Below, piece by piece: positions 40,926 to 49,138 of a DNA stretch of 64,000 nucleotides. A program made the translations under genes and the position numbers. The notes below the pieces were generated by a model that was given only the letters and a program-made list of their open reading frames with translations, did not search any database and was not told the DNA's origin. Each line of letters starts with the position of its first letter. The first letter of the stretch is position 1. This DNA is from Clostridium beijerinckii. GTDB taxonomy: Bacteria; Bacillota; Clostridia; Clostridiales; Clostridiaceae. The stretch covers positions 2,643,501 through 2,707,500 of the forward strand of contig CP029329.1 of NCBI GenBank assembly GCA_003129525.1, given 5' to 3'.

Positions 40926-41058
40926 AAAATAACAAGTCAATATGCTAGCCTATTTTGTGTCATACTTCGTCAGTATGTCCACCTAATAGCTCGCTATGAG
41001 GTAAACATACTTCCTCGTCTGACTCAAAATATACGTCGCATTTTGGACTTGTTATTTT
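40926..41058. repeat. 133-nt self-complementary element (long nested hairpin)
   Basis: Outer arms AAAATAACAAGTC (40926-40938) and GACTTGTTATTTT (41046-41058) are perfect complements. Then AATATGC pairs with GCATTTT, and TATTTTGTGTCA (40951-40962) pairs with TGACTCAAAATA (41020-41031). AGTATGT pairs with ACATACT, and ACCT-ATAGC with GCTAT-AGGT at the tip. The whole stretch folds into one long imperfect hairpin. It ends 37 bases before the FAD oxidoreductase gene. MITE-like or a structured leader; no coding potential. Confidence 0.65.
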
Positions 41059-41095
41059 CTTTCATATGCCTAACTATAATTAAAGGAGTATATTA

Positions 41096-42358
41096 ATGAA
41101 AGTAATAATTATAGGTGGAGGATGGGCAGGATGTTCTGCCGCATTGGAAGCAGTAAAACTGGGAGCCGAAGTTGAACTATATGAAAGGACGGATTTATTA
41201 CTTGGAGTAGGAAATGTTGGTGGCATAATGAGAAATAACGGAAGATTTACTGCAGCAGAAGAATTAATAAATCTTGGTGCTGGCGATTTTATTGAAATTA
41301 TGGATTCTATATCTATTCACAAGAATATAGATTTTCCAGAACATAAACATGCTTGGTTATGTGATATAGGAAGAGCTGAACCAATTGTTAGAAGACATTT
41401 GCAAAGCTCTGGGGTAAAGATCTTTTTTAAGAGCAGAATTATAGATGTAGAAATGGAAAAAAATAAAATAAAATCAGTCATATTATCTAATAAAGAGATT
41501 ATAACAGGGGACGTATTCATAGAAACTACAGGATCTACAGGGGCAATGGGTAACTGCGTAAAGTATGGCAATGGATGTGTGATGTGTACATTAAGATGTC
41601 CTAGCTTTGGTGGGAGAGTAAGTATAAGTGAAAAAGCAGGTGTAAATGACTTGATGGGAGAAAGAGCAAATGGCATGAAAGGTGCAATGAGTGGTTCTTG
41701 TGAGTTTTCCAAAGAGTCTTTATCAAAGGATATAGTTGAGGCTTTAGAAAAGAATGGTGTTGTGGTTATTCCAATGCCAAAGGAGGATATACATTTAGAG
41801 AAATTAGAGCAAAAGGTATGCCAGCAATATGCAACCTTAGAATTTGGAGAAAATATTATACTATTAGATACTGGACGTATAAAGCTTATGACTTCTCATT
41901 ATCCAATAGATAAATTAAGAAAAATTAAAGGCTTAGAAGATGTAGCATATTTAGATCCTTTGGCAGGGGGGAATGGAAACTCAATTAGATATTTATCAGC
42001 AGCTCCTAGGAGTAATTCAATGCATGTAGATGGAATAGAGAATTTATTTTGTGGTGGTGAAAAATCTGGATTTTTTGTAGGACATACCGAAGCTATGACG
42101 ACTGGAACTTTAGCCGGATATAATGCAGTACAATATTTAAAAAAGAGACCTTTGTTAGAATTACCAAGAAAGCTTGTTACAGGAGATATAATTGCATATG
42201 CAAATGATAAGGTTAAAGAAGGGAAGCTGAGTGAAAGATACACATTTTCGGGTGCAGAATACTTTGAGAGAATGAAGACTTTAGGATTGTATACTACAGA
42301 TAAAGATAAAATAAAGGCAAGAGTAGAAAAATTAAATCTTACAAATATTTTTTCCTAA
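41096..42358 (+). CDS. FAD-dependent oxidoreductase (GidA-like fold)
   Basis: A 420-residue flavoprotein. The dinucleotide-binding motif is VIIIGGGWAGCSAALEAVKLG at residues 3-23 (key residues GGGWAG), with acidic ELYER at the end of the second strand. A cysteine cluster NGCVMCTLRCPSFGG (around 160-175) could bind metal or be redox-active. A late FAD motif is IENLFCGGEKSGFFVGHTEA. The relatives are poorly characterised clostridial flavoproteins; the substrate is unknown. Ribosome site AAAGGAG. It is monocistronic, after the long hairpin element. Confidence 0.75.
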   Translation: MKVIIIGGGWAGCSAALEAVKLGAEVELYERTDLLLGVGNVGGIMRNNGRFTAAEELINLGAGDFIEIMDSISIHKNIDFPEHKHAWLCDIGRAEPIVRRHLQSSGVKIFFKSRIIDVEMEKNKIKSVILSNKEIITGDVFIETTGSTGAMGNCVKYGNGCVMCTLRCPSFGGRVSISEKAGVNDLMGERANGMKGAMSGSCEFSKESLSKDIVEALEKNGVVVIPMPKEDIHLEKLEQKVCQQYATLEFGENIILLDTGRIKLMTSHYPIDKLRKIKGLEDVAYLDPLAGGNGNSIRYLSAAPRSNSMHVDGIENLFCGGEKSGFFVGHTEAMTTGTLAGYNAVQYLKKRPLLELPRKLVTGDIIAYANDKVKEGKLSERYTFSGAEYFERMKTLGLYTTDKDKIKARVEKLNLTNIFS

Positions 42359-42365
42359 ATTAAAG

Positions 42366-42396
42366 CTGAGGTTTTCTTGAATTTAGAAAGCCTCAG
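42366..42396 (+). terminator. Intrinsic terminator after the FAD oxidoreductase
   Basis: CTGAGG plus TTTTC (42366-42376) pairs with GAAAG plus CCTCAG (42386-42396). The tail is only weakly T-rich. Confidence 0.6.
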
Positions 42397-42484
42397 TCTA
42401 ATTTGTGCATTAGAATTTCTATGATGTTTAACTATGTGTCAAATAAATATGGTGGAAGTACAGGGGAAGCTTCAATAAAAATAA

Positions 42485-42597
42485 AATCAAAAAATAGCTT
42501 TCGATTTTTCTGAGGCCACTGAAAAACTATTGTTTTTCAGTGGCCTCGATTTTTCTAAAGCTATTTTTCTATAAGTTTTTTAAAGTATATATTATTT
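42485..42597. repeat. Nested hairpin element, copy A
   Basis: An inner perfect 16-bp stem GAGGCCACTGAAAAAC (42512-42527) pairs with 42532-42547 around TATT. An outer stem AAAAATAGCTTT (42490-42501) pairs with AAAGCTATTTTT (42557-42568). The two strands between the stems are nearly identical (CGATTTTTCT and GATTTTTCT). It is also a strong bidirectional terminator. A second copy is at 44784. Confidence 0.75.
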
Positions 42598-42678
42598 GTA
42601 ATCATTTTTATTACTATTCTTTTTTTGAGCAGTTTTACTCTTACCTTTATCATCACTGTTATGTTTTGAATCGCTCAT
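42592..42678 (-). CDS. Putative 28-residue lysine/serine-rich small protein
   Basis: On the minus strand an ATG follows AAGGTGGTG by 5-6 bases and opens a 28-codon frame, MSDSKHNSDDKGKSKT and so on, ending KNDYK. It is wholly hydrophilic, rich in Lys, Ser, Asp and Asn. It lies 59 bases past the stop of the HD-domain gene on the same strand and just before the nested terminator, so it could be co-transcribed. No family recognised; it may be chance. Confidence 0.4.
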   Translation of the reverse strand: MSDSKHNSDDKGKSKTAQKKNSNKNDYK

Positions 42679-42737
42679 TAATATCACCACCTTCTTTATT
42701 TTTTATTATTTGTAGAAAAAGTTTATGTTATTCATCT

Positions 42738-43424
42738 CTATAACACCTTTGTACCATTCATCACTAATTCAAATCTTGTATTTAAGAAATCTGAAGCCTT
42801 TCTGCACAGCATCATTCTATTTAAAAATATTTCAAAGTACTCCATTAAGGAGCAAATTTTAGTGTCAATAGTCAAAGATAATTGTACTAATTTATCATCC
42901 CTATTTACATAGACATCACTCTTTTCTACTGCATAGTTTACCCTATCATGAATATCAAAAGTAGAAAAATCGTCATTTCTTACACGGCTTCTTCTTACAT
43001 CTACCTTATCAGCTAATATTAAAGCTGATGAAATTAAATTAACTGGTTGACCTGTACTTTCATCGTGGTTTCCAATTGCAGCTGTAACTAAAAATATTTC
43101 CTGTGGATCCATACCTATATCTTTTAATATTTTAAAGGTAAGGAGAGCACCAGTTTGTGCATGATCATGACGATTAATCATATTGCCAATATCATGCATA
43201 AAGCCTGCTATTTTTGCAAGCTCTAAATTCCTTCCATCGTAGCCAAGTGCGTCTAAAATATAAGCTGCAGTTTCTGCAACTTTTGAAACATGCCCTACAT
43301 CATGTTTAGTATATCCTGCTATGCCTAAAATCTCATCTGCAGAACTTATATATGTTTGAATTTCTTTATTATTTCTTACATCTTCATAGGTGATGATATT
43401 AGGATTTTGAATATGATTATTCAT
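42738..43424 (-). CDS. HD-domain metal-dependent phosphohydrolase
   Basis: A 228-residue HD-superfamily hydrolase. The metal site is read from HDVGHVSKVAE (first His), IAGFMHDIGNMINRHDHAQT (HD pair and following His) and ALILADKVDV (last Asp). The start is the Met behind AAAGGAG; a five-codon upstream extension is unsupported. The fold suggests phosphatase or phosphodiesterase action on a nucleotide or similar molecule. No partner gene is adjacent. Its 3' end has a partial duplicate at 44897-44938. Confidence 0.8.
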   Translation of the reverse strand: MNNHIQNPNIITYEDVRNNKEIQTYISSADEILGIAGYTKHDVGHVSKVAETAAYILDALGYDGRNLELAKIAGFMHDIGNMINRHDHAQTGALLTFKILKDIGMDPQEIFLVTAAIGNHDESTGQPVNLISSALILADKVDVRRSRVRNDDFSTFDIHDRVNYAVEKSDVYVNRDDKLVQLSLTIDTKICSLMEYFEIFLNRMMLCRKASDFLNTRFELVMNGTKVL

Positions 43425-43534
43425 TTTTTCTCCTTTCATTGCTGCATTTTGTATTGTATATTTAGTATTTGTATTTTAAGCTAATTATATAGATATTATT
43501 AGATAAGGAAAAAAACAATATTAAAAATGCTAAA

Positions 43535-43562
43535 TTAACCACGCGTTTTTTCACGTGGTTAA
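43535..43562. repeat. Hairpin TTAACCACG/CGTGGTTAA
   Basis: TTAACCACG pairs with CGTGGTTAA over a T-rich loop. The sequence TTAACCACGCGTTTTTT recurs at about 30222 in decayed form, so it is a short dispersed repeat. Confidence 0.5.
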
Positions 43563-43716
43563 AATATATCAACTAAAGGATGATGAAATAAAAAAGTTAT
43601 TATATGTTGCTATGTCAATGGAAAGAGCTCATGTAATAATGATCGTAAATACTGAATCTTTAAATAGAAAACAGAGATCTGCATTTAAAAAAGATATAGA
43701 ATGTAAATTGATTTAG
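43561..43716 (+). pseudogene. Helicase fragment (UvrD/PcrA-type C-terminal motif), degenerate
   Basis: An open frame without a start reads DDEIKKLLYVAMSMERAHV and ends after 51 codons. The EIKKLLYVAMS segment resembles motif VI surroundings of UvrD-family helicases (LLYVAMTRAK), but the usual TRA is altered to SME. A further short fragment, GYCHGSIVKAYMKEDGE, follows. The region is probably the remains of a deleted gene. Confidence 0.45.
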
Positions 43717-43925
43717 GATACTGTCATGGTTCTATAGTAAAAGCTTATATGAAAGAAGATGGAGAAATTGTAATTGATAAGTTTGTTTTATAAGGTACAT
43801 ATTATCAGGGTAACATTTCTAGTGATTATAATTTATGATATTGGTTAATATATTACTGCAAAACAAAACCATATTAAATAATAGAAATTTGCAAATTAAA
43901 ATAGTAAATTTTATAGGAGATTTAT

Positions 43926-44783
43926 ATGAAAAAGATACTAAAGAAATTATTTATATTTATTGTTACAGTAAATTTTCTTGGAATAATACTTGAATGTACT
44001 ATTGTAAGAGGGGATAGTGAAACTATAATAACTAATGCCTCTATTGCAAAAGATAGATTGCAGACAATAAAAGAAAAAGGAGTAATAACTGTTGCTTCTC
44101 CATTAAGCGATATCGCATATTTCTATATTGATAATAATACAAATAAGATTGCTGGTATTGAAGCTGATATAATAACTGAAATTGCAAAACGGCTTGGAAT
44201 TGATAAAATAGAAAGTAAGAATGTACAATTTTCAAATCTATTAGAAAAATTAAATATTGATGATAGTATAGACATTTCAGCAGGAGGAATATTTATAACT
44301 CCAGAACGTGAAAAGGTAGTAGGTTTTACTGAGCCTTTGTATAAAGCTTCAGATTCTATTGTGGTCCCAATGTTTTCAAACATTAATTTTAAGGATGATT
44401 TAAAAAATGGAGTGGTTGGAGTTGAAAAAGGCACAGTATATATGGATTTGGCAGAACAATGGAAGAAGGATAATTTAATAAAAGATGTAGTAATTTTCGA
44501 AAATACACCTGAATTACTGAATGCTATAAATAGCAATATGATTCATGCAGGCCTAGTTGATTCTATTATCATAAAATATTCTTTAATAAATGAAAAGAAT
44601 CTCAATTTAAGAACACTAAAAGGCTATACTCCAGAAATAACTGGAAGTGTAGGAATAGCAGTGAGAAAAAATGATTCAACATTATTAAATGCATTAAATG
44701 AGAAAATTAGCGAGATGAAGGCAGATGGTACATTGTATGCTATTCTTAGAGAGAATGGATTAGATAAAGATAATATGGCTTAA
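43926..44783 (+). CDS. Secreted solute-binding protein (SBP_bac_3, amino-acid type), orphan
   Basis: A 285-residue type-3 periplasmic-binding-fold protein. The signal peptide spans about 1-28 (KKLFIFIVTVNFLGII), without a lipobox cysteine followed by the usual small-residue pattern. The mature part starts RLQTIKEKGVITVASPLSD and has AGIEADIITEIAKRLG, FTEPLYKASDSI and GVVGVEKGTVYMDLAEQ, typical of glutamine/arginine-binding relatives. No ABC permease or ATPase is adjacent, so it serves a distant transporter or acts as a sensor. TAGGAGA ribosome site. Confidence 0.83.
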   Translation: MKKILKKLFIFIVTVNFLGIILECTIVRGDSETIITNASIAKDRLQTIKEKGVITVASPLSDIAYFYIDNNTNKIAGIEADIITEIAKRLGIDKIESKNVQFSNLLEKLNIDDSIDISAGGIFITPEREKVVGFTEPLYKASDSIVVPMFSNINFKDDLKNGVVGVEKGTVYMDLAEQWKKDNLIKDVVIFENTPELLNAINSNMIHAGLVDSIIIKYSLINEKNLNLRTLKGYTPEITGSVGIAVRKNDSTLLNALNEKISEMKADGTLYAILRENGLDKDNMA

Positions 44784-44938
44784 AATCAAAAAATAGCCTT
44801 AGATTTTCCTGAGGCCACTGAAAAACTATTGTTTTTCAGTAGCCTCGATTTTTCTAAAGCTATTTTTTTATAAGTTTTTTAAAGTATATATTATTTAAAA
44901 AGTCTGAAGCCTTTCTGCAAAGCATCATTCTATATGAG
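44784..44938. repeat. Nested hairpin element, copy B, fused to an HD-gene fragment
   Basis: The inner stem 44811-44826 with 44831-44846 and outer stem AAAAATAGCCTT/AAAGCTATTTTT repeat copy A at 42485. After ATATATTATTT (44896) the sequence jumps to a copy of 42784-42822, the 3' end of the HD-domain gene (CTGAAGCCTTTCTGC, CAGCATCATTCTAT with few changes). About 185 bp present in copy A is missing. It acts as terminator between the convergent binding-protein and desaturase genes. Confidence 0.72.
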
Positions 44939-44955
44939 AAATTAAGCATTCATAA

Positions 44956-46026
44956 TTAGTTATTATCTTTAATTTTATCTATAAATATATGATAAGAAAT
45001 ATTATCAGGCATTAATCCGTTTTCTAATGAAGTATATATACGTTTGTTTTTAGGATCTATTAGCTCCTCATCATTATAATAGATTCTAGGCGTTTTCCAG
45101 AGAAGCTTCAAAGCACTTCCAAGTGGCATTTGATGATATCTGTCTGGCCATAGTTTTAATATTTCTTCCTTTACTATTGGATAGTACTTTGGATTTAGTC
45201 CTGGAAACAGATGATGCTCTGCATGATAAGAAAAATTAAAATTGAGTACATCAAGCCATTTAGGAACTGTTACTGAAAGACTATTAACTAAAGGATCATT
45301 TATAGGCACAAGAGGGTTTAATCTATGGTTAGTTGATATATAACACATTACAATAAAGTTACCTATAAGGAATGGAAGTAAATATGAAAAAATCCATTTT
45401 TCAGTTTCAACTAAGAAGAATAAACCTATCCATATAATCCAGGGAAGCATAAATTGCATCCATATTTTTATACTCTTTTGTCTTTTAAATTCTTTAATAT
45501 AGATAAAGAACATACGAGTTCCATGAAAAGTAAAAGTAATAGTTAATGCCATGAAACTAAAAAGAGAACGAAACCACAAAGGAAGCTTATAAATATATTT
45601 TATAAAAGTTCTATTGTTAAATTGCTTAAAGCTCATCCAAGCATCTGGATCATTTGTTTCATGCTGAGTATTAGCATGATGGCTCATATTGTGCCACCTA
45701 ATCCAAAGTGTAGGGCCTATGCTTAATGGTAAGAAAGCTATTCCTCCAAGGAAATTCTTTAGCCAATGTGTTTTTACAACAGTACCATGTAAAATCTCAT
45801 GCCCAAGAAGACCTATAGATGCGAAACTAAAACCTAAAACTAAAGATATTAAAAAATTTATGAGATTATTAAATTCAAATAGATTAATTGTAAGTATTCC
45901 AACAATTATAATGAATGTATATGCAAGTCCTCCAAACAATCTTGAAGGTACTGGTTTAAATGCATTTTTGGGTAGTTTTGGGGATATTTTATTAGCATAC
46001 CACCCTATATTATGAAGTTCTTTCAT
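44956..46026 (-). CDS. Membrane fatty acid desaturase family protein
   Basis: A 356-residue membrane diiron protein with all three histidine boxes: HEILH (76-80), HNMSHH (112-117) and HAEHH (268-272). Four or more hydrophobic helices lie around them. The layout fits acyl-lipid/acyl-CoA delta desaturases of the FA_desaturase family. Such enzymes need oxygen, which is odd in a presumed strict anaerobe; it might work at trace oxygen, consume oxygen, or have another substrate. Ribosome site AAAGGCGG. GATAC palindromes lie directly upstream. Confidence 0.87.
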   Translation of the reverse strand: MKELHNIGWYANKISPKLPKNAFKPVPSRLFGGLAYTFIIIVGILTINLFEFNNLINFLISLVLGFSFASIGLLGHEILHGTVVKTHWLKNFLGGIAFLPLSIGPTLWIRWHNMSHHANTQHETNDPDAWMSFKQFNNRTFIKYIYKLPLWFRSLFSFMALTITFTFHGTRMFFIYIKEFKRQKSIKIWMQFMLPWIIWIGLFFLVETEKWIFSYLLPFLIGNFIVMCYISTNHRLNPLVPINDPLVNSLSVTVPKWLDVLNFNFSYHAEHHLFPGLNPKYYPIVKEEILKLWPDRYHQMPLGSALKLLWKTPRIYYNDEELIDPKNKRIYTSLENGLMPDNISYHIFIDKIKDNN

Positions 46027-46044
46027 TGATTTTACCGCCTTTCA

Positions 46045-46118
46045 TGATACATAAAGTATCAATAATATTTATCTAATTAAGATACTTGGATTTTAAAAAT
46101 ATATTTTCCAAGGTATCT
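46045..46118 (-). promoter_or_regulatory. GATAC/GTATC boxes upstream of the desaturase gene
   Basis: TGATAC-ATAAA-GTATCA (46045-46061) is a perfect palindrome next to the ribosome site. A second pair, AGATACTTGGA (46080-46090) and TCCAAGGTATCT (46107-46118), forms a longer inverted repeat. Four GATAC half-sites in 75 bases suggest a repressor control region, regulator unknown. Confidence 0.5.
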
Positions 46119-46311
46119 AATTTAAGTAAACAATAATAATTATCAATTGTCAATGATTATTTGTTAGTAGGAAATAGTAACTTTAATCAGATGCAACGAT
46201 ATGTCTTATAAGTTCAATATATAATTAAATGAATAGTATAAAGGAATTTATGAAAAGATAGAATGGAAAAATTCATATAAAATATAAAAAATGTAGTGAG
46301 GGTAAGTATTT

Positions 46312-47418
46312 ATGAAAAAATTTAAATGTATGGTCTTTTGGCTGTTACTAGTCTGTATTTTCATAGCACCTGCTTCTTATTGTAATGCAGAAACTGCTGC
46401 TACAAGTGAAGCTGATAATAATAAGGTTTATGAGCTGAAGCAAACTGCTTTTAAATATTATCAAGTTAAGCATAAAGGAGCTCTAGGAATTCCAATTTCA
46501 TGTTCATGTGCAGAGTCTGATGCGGGGGATATTAGAAAGTATACAGTAGAGCCTAAATACTCTGAATCAATTAATGGTAATAAGGTTGAAATAACTATTT
46601 CACAAGTTAATGTTACTGGTTCAGCTGATAACTTTAGTTCAATTTTAAATGACAATAAGTATATAAAGGACATAAAGTTAGAGAATCTTGATAATAATAA
46701 AGTAAAAGTTGATATTGAGACTTCAGGAAAAATAGATATTAAAGTAAGTCCAGTAAAAAGAAGATATTCATCCATAGGAGATGATAAATATGAATTTACA
46801 ACTTTTATAGATGTTATTTTTGAAGAAAAAGTTAAAGATAAGTCTAAAATAGTAATTATTGATCCTGGTCATGGGGGCTCAGAGCTTGGAACAATAGCTA
46901 ATTTTACTTATGAAGAGCAGTTGAATTTTGATATATCTAAAAGAATAAAAGAAAATCTTGAAAAAGCAGGATATCGTGTATATATAACCAGGGTTGATAA
47001 TAGTAATCTAGGATTATTGGAGAGAACAGATCCGGCAAATCTTTTAAATGCAGATTTATTTTTCAGTGTTCATAATAATTCACTTCCACTAGATGTTAGC
47101 ATGCAATGTGTCTATATATTTAGAGGAACTACGGTATTATATAATTCAACTGCACCAAAACCAGGAAGAGAATTTGCTACGATACTTATGAGGGAAGTAT
47201 CTAGTACTGTAAAAACTAATACATATCCACTTCAGGATAGACCAAATCTTGCAGTTTTATCATCAGCATGGTGCCCAGCAGTGCTAATGGAAACTACTGT
47301 TCAGACTGATGATGGTGACACAAAGATGATGATGCATAGAATTAACAGTCAGAAGGTTTCCGATGCATCCCTTAGAGCTGTAAATAAATATTTTAATGTG
47401 CCTTATAAAAATGAATGA
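46312..47418 (+). CDS. Secreted N-acetylmuramoyl-L-alanine amidase (Amidase_3)
   Basis: Peptidoglycan amidase of 368 residues. The signal peptide covers about 1-26 (MVFWLLLVCIFIAPASYCNA). Residues 30-175 form a domain with beta character, possibly AMIN-like and cell-wall targeting. The catalytic domain begins IVIIDPGHGGSELGT (His187), continues with YEEQLNF (zinc Glu) and SVHNNS (His254), and has Glu327 in LMETTVQ. The last residues overlap nothing; the next gene starts 13 bases later, so the two are probably co-transcribed. Confidence 0.87.
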   Translation: MKKFKCMVFWLLLVCIFIAPASYCNAETAATSEADNNKVYELKQTAFKYYQVKHKGALGIPISCSCAESDAGDIRKYTVEPKYSESINGNKVEITISQVNVTGSADNFSSILNDNKYIKDIKLENLDNNKVKVDIETSGKIDIKVSPVKRRYSSIGDDKYEFTTFIDVIFEEKVKDKSKIVIIDPGHGGSELGTIANFTYEEQLNFDISKRIKENLEKAGYRVYITRVDNSNLGLLERTDPANLLNADLFFSVHNNSLPLDVSMQCVYIFRGTTVLYNSTAPKPGREFATILMREVSSTVKTNTYPLQDRPNLAVLSSAWCPAVLMETTVQTDDGDTKMMMHRINSQKVSDASLRAVNKYFNVPYKNE

Positions 47419-47431
47419 GGGGTTGAGATAT

Positions 47432-48844
47432 ATGAGAACAATAAAGGCAATTAATAGATTTTTTTCAGTTGCTATCCTTGTAGCATTATTTCTTATAGTA
47501 TTTAACATGAGTGCAAAAGCTGATGATACATCGAGTACAGATTTTGCGCATTCAGATTTCGGCACTATTTCAGGCTTATCAGTTGAAAAGCAGAATCCAT
47601 ACATTGAATATGCAGGAGTTGATCATTATCCAGTTATAAGTGGTGACACAGTTAAAATTAATATGACTTCCAAGTATGACGGGGGTTATTCGGACTATGG
47701 TAACTATGATCCAGTGCAGTATAGAGTGTTTATAGCTAGGGATAATCATAAAGGATATACAGAATTAACTAATGGATATTCAAATGCCATACCCGCATAC
47801 AATGATTTTATTATAGAATATAATAAACAACTAACTGAAGGTAATTATAAAGTTATGATTTTTGTAAAGAAATCTTCATCCAAAGGAATAGAGAAAAACT
47901 CATATGGTGTTTATGACAAAATATATAATTTTAATTTTAACTGTTATAACAGTTCTAATGCTCCTAAAAATGATAATTCAAAGTTTTCTAATTCACCAGG
48001 TAATATTGTAAATGATGGGATGGCTGTAGAAGATGACGATTATATATATTATATAAACAGAGTTGGAGATATTTATGGAGCAGCTCCTGATCATTTATAT
48101 AAAATAAAGAAAAATGATCCGCCTAGGAAGGATTTTTGTGACTTAAGCTATAATACACAAGTAATTCCAAACAGAGTATGGAATCTTAATCTTGTAGATG
48201 ACTGGATTTATTATAGCAATTGGAAGGATCCTTTTCATCATAGTATAAATAAAGTTAAAAAAGATGGAACAGAAGACACATGTATAGCAAATGAGGCAAC
48301 AGGTAATATGTTTGTAGAGGGAAATTGGATATATTATGTTAAAAGAACTAACTCCCATTCAATTGATTTAAATAATATATACAAGATATCCATAGATGGT
48401 ACTTGTAGAATAAAGCTTAATTCTAGTGGCACAGAAGATATGACTGTAAGTAATGAGTGGATTTATTATACCAATATATCTGATGGATATAAAATCTACA
48501 GAATGAAATTAGATGGCAGTGAAAATATAAAAATTTGTGATGATGAAACTTTATTTATGACTGTATGGGAAGATACTGTATTCTATAGTAATAAGTCAGA
48601 TAATAATAAGTTATATAAAATAAATGGAGATGGGACTGGGAAAAGAAAATTATCTAATAACAAAGCTACATTTATAAATGCAAGCAAAGATTATGTGTAT
48701 TATGTAAATTATTCAGAAAATGAAAATCTTTATAAAATTCCAGCTAGTGGCGGAAGATCTAAAAAAATCACCAATGAGTATGGAACTAATATAACAATTA
48801 TAAATGATAAAATATTTTTTAATGGCATGTTTTACAAGAAATAG
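47432..48844 (+). CDS. Secreted DUF5050 beta-propeller-like protein
   Basis: A 470-residue exported protein. Signal peptide about 1-32 (FFSVAILVALFLIVF then ASAKA-like MSAKADD). An N-terminal domain of ~150 residues is followed by at least six repeats of the form W/D-x-IYYsN...LYKIkxDG (for example DWIYYSNW, NWIYYVKR, EWIYYTNI, DTVFYSNK, DYVYYVNY), the DUF5050 propeller pattern. The start is the ATG behind GAGGGG. It follows the amidase closely, so a shared role at the cell envelope is likely, but the function is unknown. Confidence 0.82.
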   Translation: MRTIKAINRFFSVAILVALFLIVFNMSAKADDTSSTDFAHSDFGTISGLSVEKQNPYIEYAGVDHYPVISGDTVKINMTSKYDGGYSDYGNYDPVQYRVFIARDNHKGYTELTNGYSNAIPAYNDFIIEYNKQLTEGNYKVMIFVKKSSSKGIEKNSYGVYDKIYNFNFNCYNSSNAPKNDNSKFSNSPGNIVNDGMAVEDDDYIYYINRVGDIYGAAPDHLYKIKKNDPPRKDFCDLSYNTQVIPNRVWNLNLVDDWIYYSNWKDPFHHSINKVKKDGTEDTCIANEATGNMFVEGNWIYYVKRTNSHSIDLNNIYKISIDGTCRIKLNSSGTEDMTVSNEWIYYTNISDGYKIYRMKLDGSENIKICDDETLFMTVWEDTVFYSNKSDNNKLYKINGDGTGKRKLSNNKATFINASKDYVYYVNYSENENLYKIPASGGRSKKITNEYGTNITIINDKIFFNGMFYKK

Positions 48845-49138
48845 ATAGCATATAAGTATAATTTAAAATCACATTCATGTTCTTATTCCAATATTAAATG
48901 AGGAGCTCTAGGAAGTTTAGCCCTTCGGGATAATTTACATTTGGATTTATCCAAGATTACTAATTCATATATTTTTTCACCAATTTTTAATTTGCAAATC
49001 ATATTACATAAATTGTATAATATCTACATAAGCAGGAATAAAAATGTAAATATGAGAGTAAACACTTTACCTGTTAAAAGAGTTAATAATAGAAAAGCTA
49101 TAAATAAAATAAATTACAAGGAAAGCTGAGGGAAAAAA
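48845..49138. other. 294-bp gap, no supported gene
   Basis: A 62-codon TTG-started frame runs through 48941-49129 but has no ribosome site and no recognisable motif; I do not count it as a gene. No strong terminator is visible. Confidence 0.4.

Noticed and set aside
42540..42743. 67-codon plus-strand frame
   Set aside because: It runs through the nested hairpin and opposite the small minus-strand frame, is Phe/Tyr/Ser-rich low-complexity and has no ribosome site.
48941..49129. 62-codon TTG frame before the hydroxyacid dehydrogenase
   Set aside because: No ribosome site, no motif and AT-driven composition (Asn, Ile, Lys).
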